Shown here: in pieces, positions 49,801-61,257 of the stretch | Numbering within the stretch: position 1 is the first letter of the stretch | Layout of the letters: every line of letters begins with the position of its first letter | From: Anthoceros angustus | Taxonomy: Eukaryota; Streptophyta; Anthocerotopsida; Anthocerotales; Anthocerotaceae | NCBI GenBank assembly: GCA_010909165.1 | Contig: VJWM01000178.1 | Location: 186,001 to 250,000, forward strand | Length of the DNA stretch: 64,000 bases | Reading direction: 5' to 3' | The notes under the pieces: generated by a model | Seen by the model: the letters and a program-made list of their open reading frames with translations, nothing else | Database searches by the model: none | Told to the model about the DNA's origin: nothing | Position numbers and translations under genes: made by a program

Positions 49801-50255
49801 AACTCTTCTGCAGACATCACCAACGGTCAAAGTGGCCATGCAAACTAAATCCCATACTCCAAAACCAATGCTCATAGGAGGCGGGAAAGAAACCTGATCG
49901 GCACTGGCCGCAAGTTCGTGGAGACTCCTGGCAAGCTGAGCGTATGACACCGGCTGAACCACACACATAACAGAAAATTTCAGCCTTTATTGCATGCAAC
50001 ACCTCCCAAACGCCGAAACAGGCCAGGTAATTGCGCTACCTTTTTCTTCTGTTTCAAAGCACCGAACCCGGATCCTACAGGAGATACAGGTGCTATAGAT
50101 GATTCTGGCACGGGAACCAATCCCAACTTCCTGTTGCCCCTAGATGCCTTGCCACTGGGAGACGGGAGTCCCGATGCCAAAAGTTTGGGTGAAATCGGCA
50201 CATCTGCGGTCATGAGATCCATGAGGCTCCCCCCTGAACTGTCCTGGGCAGCCAT
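43841..50255 (-). CDS. TASH3: TASH3, SH3-domain subunit of the TPLATE endocytosis complex
   Basis: Large multi-exon gene, more than 20 exons by eye, for a subunit of the plant TPLATE complex, which drives clathrin-mediated endocytosis at the plasma membrane. The start at 50255 gives SSGGSLMDLMTADV, close to the Arabidopsis N-terminus, then a basic patch (ALKQKKKVAQLP) and PVSYAQLARSLHELAASADQ in the next exon. Between about 49700 and 44700 lie many short helical exons of the appendage/trunk-like core; examples are ILLEISRLFATKSPGK, AIKAMIWMQSQYESVDELK and LVQAAVGVTS. The SH3 domain closes the protein: VALYDFTAGGEDEV, then NLVAEEELEIKYEVDGWYFV, then KRPGRDGKISGLVPVTYVDF and a stop at 43841-43843. 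Not every exon boundary was fixed. The region also carries many chance frames on the plus strand, which I left out. Confidence 0.88.
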
Positions 50256-50927
50256 GTCGGAGAAACCCCCAGCTGCCGCCCTAAATCCTACTGCTGCTAC
50301 TCAGATCGACCACGATGTCCCCAAACCAATCCACAGGTGCACATTGCCGAATTGCCTACTGGACGCTGAATCCACGGATCCGACATCCTTAAACTCGCTC
50401 ATCCACCTTGAATCCGGACGTCCTAGCTCTCCAGCGAGCGCCCTGTCATGTCCGCGGAGGAGCTGCCTGGAGCCTCCCAGTAGGGTGGCCTCTCGGTGAA
50501 ACCCCCTCGTCGAACAGCAGCGCGAGGTCCGCGCAGCTGTCGCAGTTGCCAGTCTGTGCACAGGGCCGGAGCTCCAGCCTTCTAGTTGCACCCCTGCCGT
50601 GAGCGTCTGGTGAAGGTCGATCGGATAGTGTCACACACAGCCTGATGAAACTTGCTTCAAACAATCCCGCGCACGGTCTGAGCTTTACGTCATCACCATT
50701 TCACGTCGCATGACTGTCGCGAAGTGGAAGTCTATTGTAGCGGATTTCATCGTAAAAAAGCTGTTTTCCTTGGAAAAGGAAATTAATGCTAACACGGTCC
50801 GTGAATTAACTTCCCAGACGGACATGGCCGATATTTATGGACTAGCGAGACATGGCCGATGTAGTATTGAGGAGGATAAAACTGGTCCCATCGACGGCAG
50901 GAGATTTGCACGAGGTCATCCACAGGG
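50256..50927. promoter_or_regulatory. divergent intergenic region, TASH3/PPR
   Basis: 672 bp separate the two start codons. The TASH3-proximal half is GC-richer and contains open frames without recognisable content; the PPR-proximal part is AT-richer. No specific site identified. Confidence 0.45.
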
Positions 50928-53774
50928 ATGTCATGTTATGTGCAGACCATGCAGCGGATAGTAGACGACAGGAGGATTTCACCTTGGGTGACTGGGAATG
51001 TTGATCCTAGCACCAGGTTTACGGATGACAGCAGTACTAGTTCTGTGGCAGCTGCAGGAGTGGGATGCCCTCAACGGGGGCAGGCTTCCTGGACAGGGCT
51101 GATAATGGAACGGGCCAAGTCTGGGCAGGGTAGACAGGCTCTGAAGATGTACGAGGAAATGCGGAAGGATGGAGTAGAACCAGGCCCGCACACATTCGTG
51201 GCTTTGTTGAAGGCATGTAGTAGCTTGAAAGAGCTGAGTAGTGCTAAGGAGATTCACGCAGACGTGGTCAGAAATGGGTTGGAGACGGATTTGTATGTGG
51301 GTACCATGCTTGTGAATGCCTATACAAGATGTGGGAGCCTGGAGAATGCCAGGCGGGTGTTTGAGGAAATGCCTCATCGGGACGTGGTTGTATGGAATGC
51401 CCTGATTTTGGGTTACTCGCAGGTGGGGAATGGTGAAAAGGCTTTGAGTTTGTACAGACGGATGCAGCAGGAAGGCGTGGTATCTGATGAGAGGACTTTT
51501 CTTGGTGCACTAAAGGCCTGTGGTTGCATTGCAGAAGCAGAGGAGGATCGGGGCAGCGATTGGAAAGTTGTTAGGAGACAGTGGCTGGAGACTGTGAGAG
51601 GCATCCACGCGGACATTGTGAAGGCGAACTTGGAGTCCAATGTTTTTGTGGGGAACAAGCTAGTAGATGCTTTTTCAAAATGTGGGAGCCTGGAGGATGC
51701 TAGACGGGTGTTTGAGAAAATGCCTGTCCGCACTGTAGTGTCATGGACTGCAATGATCCTGGGATACGCCCAGAAGGAGCAGGGTGAAGAGGCTTTGCGG
51801 CTGTACATGAGGATGGAACACGAAGGTGTTGTCCCCGATGACCGAGCTTACGTTGGTGTGCTCAAGGCTTGCAGTTCGCTTGCTGAAAGTGGGAGCAGAG
51901 ATGGGAATGATGGACTGGATGTTAGGCTACATTGCTTGGAAACGGTGAGAGCCATCCACCATGACATTTGTGAGAGGAAGTTCGAGACAGATGCGTTTGT
52001 GGGAAACATGCTAGTAGATGCATATGCAAAATGTGGGAGCCTGGAGGATGCAAGGCGGGTGTTTGAGAATATGCCTCGTCGGGATGTTGTGTCCTGGAAT
52101 ACCATGATCTTAGGGTACTCCCAGATGGAGAAGGGAGCGGAGGCTCTGCAGTTGTACACAAGAATGCGAGAGCAAGGTGTTGTACCGAATGACCGAACAT
52201 ATGTTGGAGTACTCAGAGCCTGCACTGCTATTGCAGAACTGGGGGAGCAAAATGGCCGTGACAGCATACTTTTGAAAACCCGATGCCTGAAGATTCTGAA
52301 AACCATTCATGCAGATGCTGGGAAGTCTGGGTTGGATGTTTTTGTAGGGACAATGCTGGTAGATGCGTATGCCAAATGTGGGAGCTTGGAGAATGCTAGG
52401 GAGGTGTTTGAAACAATGCCCCACCGCGACGTTGCATCCTGGACTGCCATGATCTTGGGGTATGTGGAGAACGACAAGGGTGAGGAGGCTTTGCAAGTAT
52501 ACAGACGAATGCGACGGGAAGGTGTGGCCCCCGACGACAGAGCGTACGTTGGTGCACTGAAGGCCTGCAGCACCATTGCAGAATCAGGGGAGAGACATGG
52601 TGATGATGATATCTCTATGAAGAAACAGTGCTTGGAAACTGTGAGAGCCATCCACTCACACGCTCAAAACGAGAACTTCGAGTACAACATGTTTGTGCGG
52701 AACATGCTTGTAGATGCATACGCCAAATGTGGGAGCCTGGAGGATGCCAGGCAGGTGTTTGATCAAATGCCCACCAAGAACGTGGTCTCTTGGACAGCCA
52801 TGATCGTCGGGTACGCTCAGATGGATCAGGGTGAAGAGGCTTTGCTAATTTACACACAAATGCAAGAGCAAGGTGTGCTCCCGAACGATCGAACATACGT
52901 GGGCGTCCTCAACGCCTGTGGCAAAGTGGCAGGCCTGGCGAAAGGGAGGGAAACCCACGCCCAGATCCAGAAAGCAGGCCTGCAGTCCAGCCCCTTCATG
53001 ACAAACAGCCTGATCGACATGTACAGCAAATGTTCTTCCATGGTGGATGCCCAGCAGGTGTTTGATGCGAACCCCAACAGGGAGGTAGTTGCCTGGAACG
53101 CCCTGATTCTGGGCTACGCCCGGCAAGGGCAACAGGAGGCTGTGTTTCAGCTGTTCAGCAGAATGCAGCAGCTGGGCACACAACCCAACGACATCACATT
53201 CCTGGGTGTCCTCACGGCATGCAGCCATGTGGGTCTCGTGGGCACGGGCCAGAAGTACTTCGAAGCCATGAGCAAGGAGCATGGCATCACCCCAACAATC
53301 CAGCACTACAGCTGCATGGTTGACCTACTCGGCCGCGCAGGCCAGGTCAAGCAAGCGATGGAGACGGTGAACGCCATGCCCTTCCAGCCGGACATCAAAG
53401 TGTGGAGAAGCCTCTTGGGTGCGTGCCAAAAATGGGGGAACGTGGAGCTGGGAAGACAGGCATTCGAGGGTGCACTGAGGCAGGATAGAAGCGACCCCGC
53501 ACCGTATGTCCTCATGGCCAACATCTACGCCGCTGCCCACATGCCCATGGAGGCAAGGAGGGTCCAGGACATGAGACTGAAAGCGGGAGCACGGAAGGAA
53601 CCAGGACGGAGCTGGTGGATGGACGAGGGCGGGACTGCCCATGTATTTTCGGTGGGTGATCGAGGACACCCCGACAGTCAAGAAATATACGCAAGGTTAG
53701 AAGCTCTGCTGATGGCAATCCAGAAAGCAGGATTTGTACATGCCCTTGACCTAGACACGTCCAATCGATCGTGA
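50928..53774 (+). CDS. PLS-class PPR protein with expanded L repeats and E/E+ type end
   Basis: Single-exon gene for 948 residues. Its class binds organelle RNA, mostly for C-to-U editing. The first ~50 residues lack a strong presequence, so targeting is unclear and the start could be misjudged. The repeat chain is very regular: units share YAKCGSLEDARRVFE, MPRRDVVSWNTMILGYSQ and EALQLYTRM. Four successive L-type repeats carry an extra ~16 residues between ACSSLAES-like and RAIHHDI-like helices (about 51531-51600, 51881-51950, 52231-52310, 52576-52660); the other L repeats are normal. The end has HYSCMVDLLGRAGQVKQAME, the E motif (VWRSLLGACQKWGNVELGRQ) and HVFSVGDRGHPDSQEIYARL. There is no DYW domain. 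Near-identity between units points to recent internal duplication. Confidence 0.92.
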   Translation: MSCYVQTMQRIVDDRRISPWVTGNVDPSTRFTDDSSTSSVAAAGVGCPQRGQASWTGLIMERAKSGQGRQALKMYEEMRKDGVEPGPHTFVALLKACSSLKELSSAKEIHADVVRNGLETDLYVGTMLVNAYTRCGSLENARRVFEEMPHRDVVVWNALILGYSQVGNGEKALSLYRRMQQEGVVSDERTFLGALKACGCIAEAEEDRGSDWKVVRRQWLETVRGIHADIVKANLESNVFVGNKLVDAFSKCGSLEDARRVFEKMPVRTVVSWTAMILGYAQKEQGEEALRLYMRMEHEGVVPDDRAYVGVLKACSSLAESGSRDGNDGLDVRLHCLETVRAIHHDICERKFETDAFVGNMLVDAYAKCGSLEDARRVFENMPRRDVVSWNTMILGYSQMEKGAEALQLYTRMREQGVVPNDRTYVGVLRACTAIAELGEQNGRDSILLKTRCLKILKTIHADAGKSGLDVFVGTMLVDAYAKCGSLENAREVFETMPHRDVASWTAMILGYVENDKGEEALQVYRRMRREGVAPDDRAYVGALKACSTIAESGERHGDDDISMKKQCLETVRAIHSHAQNENFEYNMFVRNMLVDAYAKCGSLEDARQVFDQMPTKNVVSWTAMIVGYAQMDQGEEALLIYTQMQEQGVLPNDRTYVGVLNACGKVAGLAKGRETHAQIQKAGLQSSPFMTNSLIDMYSKCSSMVDAQQVFDANPNREVVAWNALILGYARQGQQEAVFQLFSRMQQLGTQPNDITFLGVLTACSHVGLVGTGQKYFEAMSKEHGITPTIQHYSCMVDLLGRAGQVKQAMETVNAMPFQPDIKVWRSLLGACQKWGNVELGRQAFEGALRQDRSDPAPYVLMANIYAAAHMPMEARRVQDMRLKAGARKEPGRSWWMDEGGTAHVFSVGDRGHPDSQEIYARLEALLMAIQKAGFVHALDLDTSNRS

Positions 53775-54580
53775 ACTCCGGTGGCGAAACCGCAGCCTGC
53801 TTGTACCTGGACTACTAACCGCGGGACGCACCACCCTTGTCGTTCAAGTGCGGCAGCGAGCTGCCAACCTGTACATCGTGGTTGCAGAACCCGCATGCTC
53901 AGGGTACAGATCCAGTATGGATGTGGACCACTGCCCTCTTGCTGCTCTCAAGTTTCGACCGTGAAGACTCGGGTTTGCCGACGCACAGGGGCAGAAGAAG
54001 CGATGCTTTCAGCTGCGCGAGAAGCGATTTCCGCGTCAGCTATGTCCAGGTTCGCCAAAAGGTTGGCGGAGGGGGCAGCCTCTCCAACCCGGGGCTCGTG
54101 GAGCAACAGGCTGTGAAGGGGAGTGCGCCACATACCTTTTCAAGCACACCCTGTTTTCGTGTGGTGTGTAGCCCGCATTGCAGACACGGAACGTGACGTG
54201 CCCACTAGAGTTGTCGGATAGCAGTAAACCCCAGAACGGCCACCGCGTCCTGTGATTTTCTTGTCACGTAATTCAAACAAATTAATGCAATTTACTGTTC
54301 TCTCGTTTCGCCTCTGAAAATTACGAAACTTTCAGGGCAGATGCTCCTGTGCCGAACCTACTCCTCGAAATGTCCGCGGACCAAATCAGACCACAGATGC
54401 GTTTGCCTCCGCGACCGGCAGCAATCCTGCTCCATGGCCGGGTTCCCTCTTGTTACTCTGGTTTTACAAAATCAGGCCTGGGTTTCATTCGGGATAAAAT
54501 AGGTGACCTCAGTGTTCAATTATGAAAAACACTGAATATATTGTTTGAGATGCACAACTCAGTTTGTTGAGGATATTTGG
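53775..54580. other. intergenic downstream of the PPR gene
   Basis: GC-rich until about 54200, AT-rich after. Open frames of 60-120 codons on both strands lack recognisable content. Confidence 0.4.
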
Positions 54581-54599
54581 ATGCAACACTAACTAGACA

Positions 54600-55880
54600 A
54601 AAGATATTAAGAGAGGCTTTTACTAGACAACATTTTCAAGGATGTTTCGGTTTACTGCCGTCAGTGCAGCACTTGCCAAAGGTTTGCCGGAGTCATGCCG
54701 AATAAAGGTCAATTGTGTCCTGTCCGCATAGGGCAGACACGACTTTGGCTTCAATCCATAGATTAGTCAGTAGCCATAATGATGTAACTATTTCCATGCA
54801 ACGACAGAAGATTGATAGGACCAATACAGACTATTCCCCAGTTCACAAGAGGCCCATCAAGAAATACAAGACCCAACTGACCACTATTCGGCGTGACTCA
54901 GGCAAACCTTTAGCAGGTGTTGCACCGACAGCAGTATTCCCAAACATCCTTGAAGAGTGTGGGCTAGTAAAAGCTTGCTCTTAATATCTTTTGCCCAGTT
55001 GCTGCTGCATCAAAATGTCCTCCGCAAACCGTGTTGCTCGAACAGGGCAGGCATAGCTTTGGGCGTCAATGCAGATTAGTCAAGAGCCGTAATGATGTAG
55101 CTATTTCCATGCAACGACATAAGATGGATGGACCTATATAGTCTATTTTCCACTTCACAAAAGGCCCACTGGTTAGCAATTTCTTGTATCACCATATCAT
55201 GACAAGGTTTGGGTGCCCTATAAACATAAAGTTAGACCAAGGACGAGAGTTTGTTAATAATGTAGTTGAGAAAGTGATGGCAATGTTTTTCATAAGGCAT
55301 ACGCTAACCACCCCCAACCACCACATGGCTAATGGACAGGCACAAAGTTCTAATAAAGTAGCTGAGAAAGTGCTTTCTAACCTACGCCAAAATGAACTAA
55401 GGCGATTGGATCAACACCTGTATGGGGCTTTATGGGCCATCCAAACACGAGTGAAGGCAACCGTAGGGATGTCGCCATTCAAGTTGGTGTATGGAGTTTC
55501 CGCTAGGGTTCTAGCCCAAGTCACTGCCACTATAAAGGGATTTGGTATACTAGGTATGCCCATGAGTACGAAAGATCGTCTGATATAAATACACGAAGTT
55601 GATGAAGCTAGGAGGGTGACATATGTTGCTATTTATGAAGAGAGGAGCAAAAAGCAAGGTATGATAACAATAGACAAGAGCTTGGGTTTCTTCGTTGGTG
55701 AGTGAGCTCTTAGATTGAATGTCCACAGATACTTGAAGAGAGAACCAGTGCTAAACTGAAGCCACGTTTGGAGGGCCATGGCTAGTTAAGAAGATGAATA
55801 CTAATGAATTTGTGCATGTAACTAAACTGCGTGATTATGTGGAAGTAGAAATAATAAATAGCAATTTCTCATTTTAAAAA
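54600..55880 (+). mobile_element. decayed Ty3/gypsy pol fragment (integrase region)
   Basis: A plus-strand relic of a Ty3/gypsy-type integrase. Near 54650-54690 lies the Cys part of the zinc-binding module (YCRQCSTCQRFAGV). The longest open piece, 55184-55588, has the core stretch TRFGCPINIKLDQGREFVNN and YGALWAIQTRVKATVGMSPF. Downstream pieces resemble the C-terminal region (RYLKREPVLN, LKPRLEG, VHVTKLRDYVEVEI), ending near 55878. Frames are broken between pieces. The GQ-E position where the third catalytic acid is expected reads NGQAQS. No flanking LTRs or protease/RT remains were found, so this is a truncated copy. Confidence 0.8.
54715..55175 (+). repeat. internal tandem duplication in the gypsy relic
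   Basis: About 150 bp at 54718-54866 recurs at 55018-55170 (offset ~300 bp). Shared blocks include TAATGATGTA-CTATTTCCATG, AACGACA-AAGAT and TTCACAA-AGGCCCA. Confidence 0.85.
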
Positions 55881-58278
55881 ATACTATTATTGAGCCTGTA
55901 TAATCATAGATAGGTCAACATTACGATTGGTGCTTCCTTACCATGATCAATGACATCTAACGTAGACTTACAAGTTATTTTTAGAGGGATGAGGTTTTAG
56001 ATAAGGTAAGAATTCAGTGAGTAGCTTAGAGTGTGATTACCAATATCCCGACCTTGTGGCTTATAATGAAGCACCTTGGAGTACTCAAACATTAGTGTAG
56101 TTGTGTTGAGGAGAGTGTATCTTGTGTAATTGTGTTGAGGAGAGTGTATTTTGTCCAGGATGGCCATGGATTCCTTCTGGCCCTTCTACGACCCTTAGCT
56201 CTGGCAAAGGTCTCATAGCCGAAGCCGAAAGGAGGTCACCATGTTTTTACCTTACTATGATAGGCACAATGAATGACACCCGACAAAATGTAACGATAGG
56301 AGAAGGCTTGATCTGAGCATCCCGGGAAAAGCCAACCACTACATTTAAACTCAAAAGTATCATGAGGACTAAGAGGGCATTTGTGGTTGAACCAAGTGTG
56401 TGCAAGAGAGAAAGCCTACAAGATTGATAGCTCGTTACTTTACTAGAAGAGGCCTACAAATCACAGAGAGCTTCAAGCTTGGCTGGTAGATCTCAGGGAC
56501 AATACGCGATCGGTGGATTTCCGTGAGCGGACCACTCAATTTTGCAAGGACTTTGAATAAGGACTTCACTTACTAGAAGTGATCCTCCGACCACGATAAA
56601 TCATGGGATACCTTAAGGCTACCCAAGCCGGAGCTAAATTCCTGACCGCCACCCATTCGAGTGTTAACTCTAGAGCCTGAAGACTAGCCTACAGTCGAAG
56701 CCACTTTGGAAACTGTCGAAGAGGAATCCAAGGACTTGGTGGATTACTTTGCAGAGCTCTTGCGAAGGTTCGTGGCTAAGTTAAAGGACAAGGCTTGTGA
56801 TCGAGGTGGGCTCTTCATCCTAGGCTGCGGTACCACCGGTCTCTAGACTGGGACGAAAGTGCAGGATCTTTCACGTACGACATTGATCTAAGCTGAAAGA
56901 GCAATACCTGAGTGCAAGAAAGAGGAGCTCAAGGCTTGCGAAGTTGCAGGAGTGGTGGTGTTGTGATGTTGGTGTGTGATCTAGTGCTGAGAGTTTCTAG
57001 TGTGAGAACATATTCTCAGCAAAGGAGCGAGCCTAATCGCTAGCCGGGGGGTGCCAATGTGCAAGGAAGGTGAGGAACGACAAGGAGTGAGATTTGTGTG
57101 GTTGGAGTGAGGCTTTCTATTTTTGAAGCAAGTGGCCATTGCAACAACGTTTCTTAGAGATTTGTGGCACCTAGGATTCCAATAGGCGCTAAGGATTCAA
57201 AGCTATGCCAACTTTAGCAGCAAGCTTCCGCTACATGTGGTACTCACAATTATTTTGTAACATGACATTCACAAATGAACCAGGCTATGCCTCTTGACTC
57301 ATCATGAAGCTTCTAAGCTTAAGTGTCTTAGTCTTGCCATCCCGTTCGTTGAGTAGCTACCATGCTTGTGTTGTGTGCCTAACGCCTGTTGCTGACTAGC
57401 CTTGTGTGGGGACGCTCAGCCTGCAGGGCATGTTTGTTGTGGCATGTGTGTGTGAAGGCCTGAATGTTACAAGAGCTAGCTCCTTGCACCTATGTAGCAA
57501 CATCTGTGGCAAGCCCACATGCTTGTGTATTGGTAGGCCCCGTAAGTCCATTGTGTGTTTGGCCATCGTCAGTGCTTACGGCTCCTAGCAAGTGCCCGGT
57601 GTGGGAAGTTCGACATTCTATAGGAGTAGGTGTGAGAGTACCATCATACATATAGGAGGAGGTAAGGACCATACTACGTACGCAAGTCTTTACCTTTATT
57701 AAGAGAAATAGTAAATAATACCTATATAAACTGTAACCTCTTGCAAGTATAAACGAATGTAGAACGATGAAAAAGGCAGAAGGGACTATGACCCCACGGC
57801 AATCAAGAAGAGAAAACGTCCAAGGATGGAAAAGGAAGAAGGAACTAAAATTCCATTTGTTTTTTTATCCATGGTGGTAATAATGCGACGGATGGGAAGC
57901 AAGAAGAGAACATACATAGTTATGTGTTGAGAATCGTGTGCGAGCAGCAACCCCTCATCTCTCTCTCTCACCTCTATTAGCCTACTCTCTCTCTCGTCGC
58001 GGTCTCGTCTGGGCTGTGTCTCGCTCATCGCTCACCCTTTCTCTCCTCGGACCGCCCTTCCCTCGCCCGACCGCTGTCCCGCAGTACACAGGCTCACCAC
58101 CGTCTGCTGTCGTTTGCAGCCCTCTCCTCTGTTTCTTTTGCTCGCAGAAGGAGGCCAAGCAAACAAGGAACCGTGTGCAAGACCGGGGGAAGGTGGACGA
58201 AGAGGCAGGCGTCTTGCTTGCTTGCTGTGGGGTACCAGATCCGGGGCGGCCTTGGCTGCGTCTGCAAGGCCAGAGAGC
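55881..58278. other. probable transposon-derived spacer, then Rab1 promoter and leader
   Basis: Positions 55881-57700 have no intact frame and look like old repeat DNA; one short direct repeat occurs near 56100-56150 (GTGTTGAGGAGAGTGTAT twice, 35 bp apart). Positions 57930-58060 are pyrimidine-rich (CTCTCTCTC runs), typical of a plant core promoter or 5' leader, and lead into the Rab1-type gene. Confidence 0.45.
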
Positions 58279-59945
58279 ATGAATCCCGAATAGTGAGTGT
58301 TGCTGCTCCAGACATGGCTCTGTGGCCGCGCTTTCGGCGTGGTTGCCGAGATCGCTGTGTGTTGTGCCTCGGCTGTCATGGCCGGGGATAGGGTTGCGGA
58401 TGATCTGCCCTGCCGCTCATGTCAATGTGAAATTTGAAGCAGTTTGGGGAATTTCTCGGCTGCAATCTAAGATCGCTGCCGTCTGGGCGCATGCGCTGGT
58501 CGGACCTGCTTGGAGTGGCCTGCGCGTGATGCCATGTTTTTTTTTCCTCTTGTGCTTACGCCGTTCTGGCTCTGTGCAGTGACTACCTCTTCAAGCTGCT
58601 GCTGATTGGGGACTCGGGAGTGGGGAAGTCATGTCTTTTGCTTCGTTTTGCTGTAAGTTGTGGCTCGATGCGTGGGACATGTGCCCGGAAACTGGCGGGG
58701 GAGGAGGTCTAGTTGTTGGCGGTTTAGGTTATAGGTGCTACGTAGTTGACAGATGGTAACGGGCTGACTTTATGGGAAACACGGGAAGCTCGCATGACCG
58801 CATCAGGGGAAGGTGGCGTTTTTTCTGCTTGTCGAGAAGCAAAACATGGATCCCTTTTTCTTACTGAGGGCCGCTGCTGTCGTGCAGGACGACTCCTATC
58901 TGGATAGCTACATCAGTACCATCGGTGTCGATTTTGTAAGTCGTCGATGCTGGGACAGCCTCGAAGTTATCGTGCTGGGGGGAGCTTTGCTGCAGAGGCA
59001 ACTTAGGGTAATAATTTTGGACACGCCTGTGTGTGGTGCAGAAAATTCGCACGGTTGAGCTCGATGGGAAGACTATCAAACTGCAAATTGTACGTACCAG
59101 CTTGATTCATTCTTTTACAGAAGCGTTATCAAAGGTCATTTGGATGCAGCTTACGGTGTCTTTTTCTATGTGATCTGAATCTTTTGGGTGTCTGGTTTTG
59201 CGCTGTTACCGTAGTGGGATACCGCAGGGCAAGAGCGGTTCAGGACCATTACCAGCAGTTACTACCGGGGAGCTCACGGAATCATTGTAATTATCATGCC
59301 TTTCACCCATGTTTTATCTGTTGGAGGCCTGCAGTCGCTTTTCTGGAGTGTGGAGCTGATTTTTGTTTCTTGAAACTGCAGGTTGTGTACGATGTCACAG
59401 ATCAGGAAAGCTTTAACAATGTAAAGCAATGGCTGAATGAGATTGACCGATACGCAAGCGAGAATGTAAATAAGTTGCTTGTGGGTAATAAGTCTGATCT
59501 CACAGCGAAAAAGGTGGTTGACTACCAGACCGCCAAGGTTAGATGTTAAAACTCTGTTCAGTTTGCCACAGTTGTGGCCTTGGTAGTTCTCCCCCCTCTG
59601 ATTTTGGAACTGTAGTCCATCACCTTGGGACGTGTTCTTACCTTTTATCTTTTGATGCAGGCTTTCGCTGATGAAATTGGCATTCCGTTCCTTGAGACCA
59701 GTGCCAAGAATGCAACTAATGTGGAGCAGGCTTTCATGACCATGGCAGCTGAAATCAAGAACAGGTTTGATTTCCAGCTTTGAAGAGCTTGCTGTGAGGG
59801 TGCCTTGCTATCTAAACATAAGCATAATGGTGCATCGTGTTGTTTGTGCAGGATGGCGTCCCAACCAGCTCTCAATAGCAGCAAGCCGAACACTGTGCAA
59901 ATGAAATCTCAGCCGCTTGCCCAGAAAAGCGGATGCTGCTCTTGA
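58279..59945 (+). CDS. Rab1/RABD2-type small GTPase
   Basis: Regulates ER-to-Golgi vesicle transport. Eight exons join in frame to 202 residues: 58279-58292, 58580-58652, 58888-58935, 59042-59089, 59215-59286, 59382-59537, 59661-59764, 59852-59945. The first exon is only 14 nt (MNPEY, with the Tyr codon split). G motifs: G1 GDSGVGKS, switch [12 protein letters not shown]3 [13 protein letters not shown]4 NKSDL, G5 [20 protein letters not shown] is the Rab1/Rab8-type switch II region. The C-terminus ends in GCCS, a prenylation signal with two cysteines, as in Rab1. All nucleotide-binding residues are present. RABD2 is the closest plant subgroup by overall pattern. Confidence 0.94.
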
Positions 59946-61257
59946 GGTGATAACCTAGGATCTTTACTGCTAAGTTAGCTGTTCCATTATTTGATGGAAC
60001 TTCTGTCTCGGAAACGGTCAGAAGATGCGCACATCTCTACTAGCAATGTGTAGGGAGCAGCCGCCTGTTCAAATAGGTTGTCGGCACATAGTTCGACTTG
60101 TTTGTTGAATGACATTGGAGGCTTGATGTCTCGTGCAGTCAAAAATTTGCTATATGTTGAAATGTTCTGTTTTGGGGTTGTGCAGTTAAACTGAATATCG
60201 TTCTCCACTTGAGTCTAGAGGAATGTTAAACAGTGTAAAGAAAGTGTGGCACTTTGGGACGTGGATATGTGCTGGATTTGGAGACAGGGGCATGACTTTG
60301 CATGTGGTGTGGGACATGTTGGGTTCTGACTTGTTGCACCTGTACATGTTAGCTTATAGCCTTCATGTTGTGGCAGATAGGGTGCTGGATGATGAAGGGG
60401 CCGACGAAGGCAACAGGATATTGTGCGAAAGTCAATGTTTGCTTGAGTTCCAGGTTGTGGGGGCATTCTTGGCCTGATTATTGGCCTGATTCTTTGTCAG
60501 TCGCATGACCTGGTTTCTGGATGTAATTGCTCCAGAGGTAGCTATTGATGCCATCCAAGTTGAGGGGAGGACGGGGAGGAGAGGGATTAGCGGTGACCGT
60601 GACCCATGTGGTTGTCTAGATTACCTTTTTTTCTTTTTTCATTGATGGGCGTAGGTGGTCTAGAAGATTCAGGTGTCGGAGAGGCGTCGTACCTATGTAT
60701 GTAAGTTGGTACCAGCACTCCAAATTGTGGAAGAACCTGCACGTCTTGCATTCTGTATGGCCACGAAACCTTCATCGCCTTCGATCCTCTCCGTGGCCGT
60801 GACTTCATACTATCCTTCCGAGGGACGTATACATAAGCCTGCCGGCCGTGATGGATTTCGTCCCCGCACTTTAAGTCGTTTCGAGTCAAGTAACTCCCCT
60901 TCCCAACAAAGGAGACTAGAACTTCAATACCTCGCTAGTCACGCCACTAGATGCCTAGCCCAATAACGCGAGTTGTTTGTTCTCTCGTCGCGAATTGACG
61001 TCGTGACTAGTTCACCAACTGAAGACATTCGTGTTTGCGAATCCAATACGAAAGCAGTTGCGGCGACACAGATAGCAGCAGCGGAAAGCGTGCAGGTCGA
61101 AATAGCAAGCTGCTTCCTGTACTGCACTGGATCCTGAAATGTCTAGCAGCGCCGCCGCCAGACAGGCGATCGGTGTCCCTCCTCCTGCTCGTAGACGAGG
61201 GGTTTGCGAAACAGAGCACAACATCGGGGATCGGGGATCGGGGATCGGGAATCGGGA
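59946..61257. other. intergenic between the Rab1 and CapA-like genes
   Basis: 3' flank of the Rab1-type gene, then spacer. Just before the CapA-like start codon (about 61226-61257) is a short run of GGGATC/GGGAATC units that continues to the ATG. No other gene supported. Confidence 0.45.
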
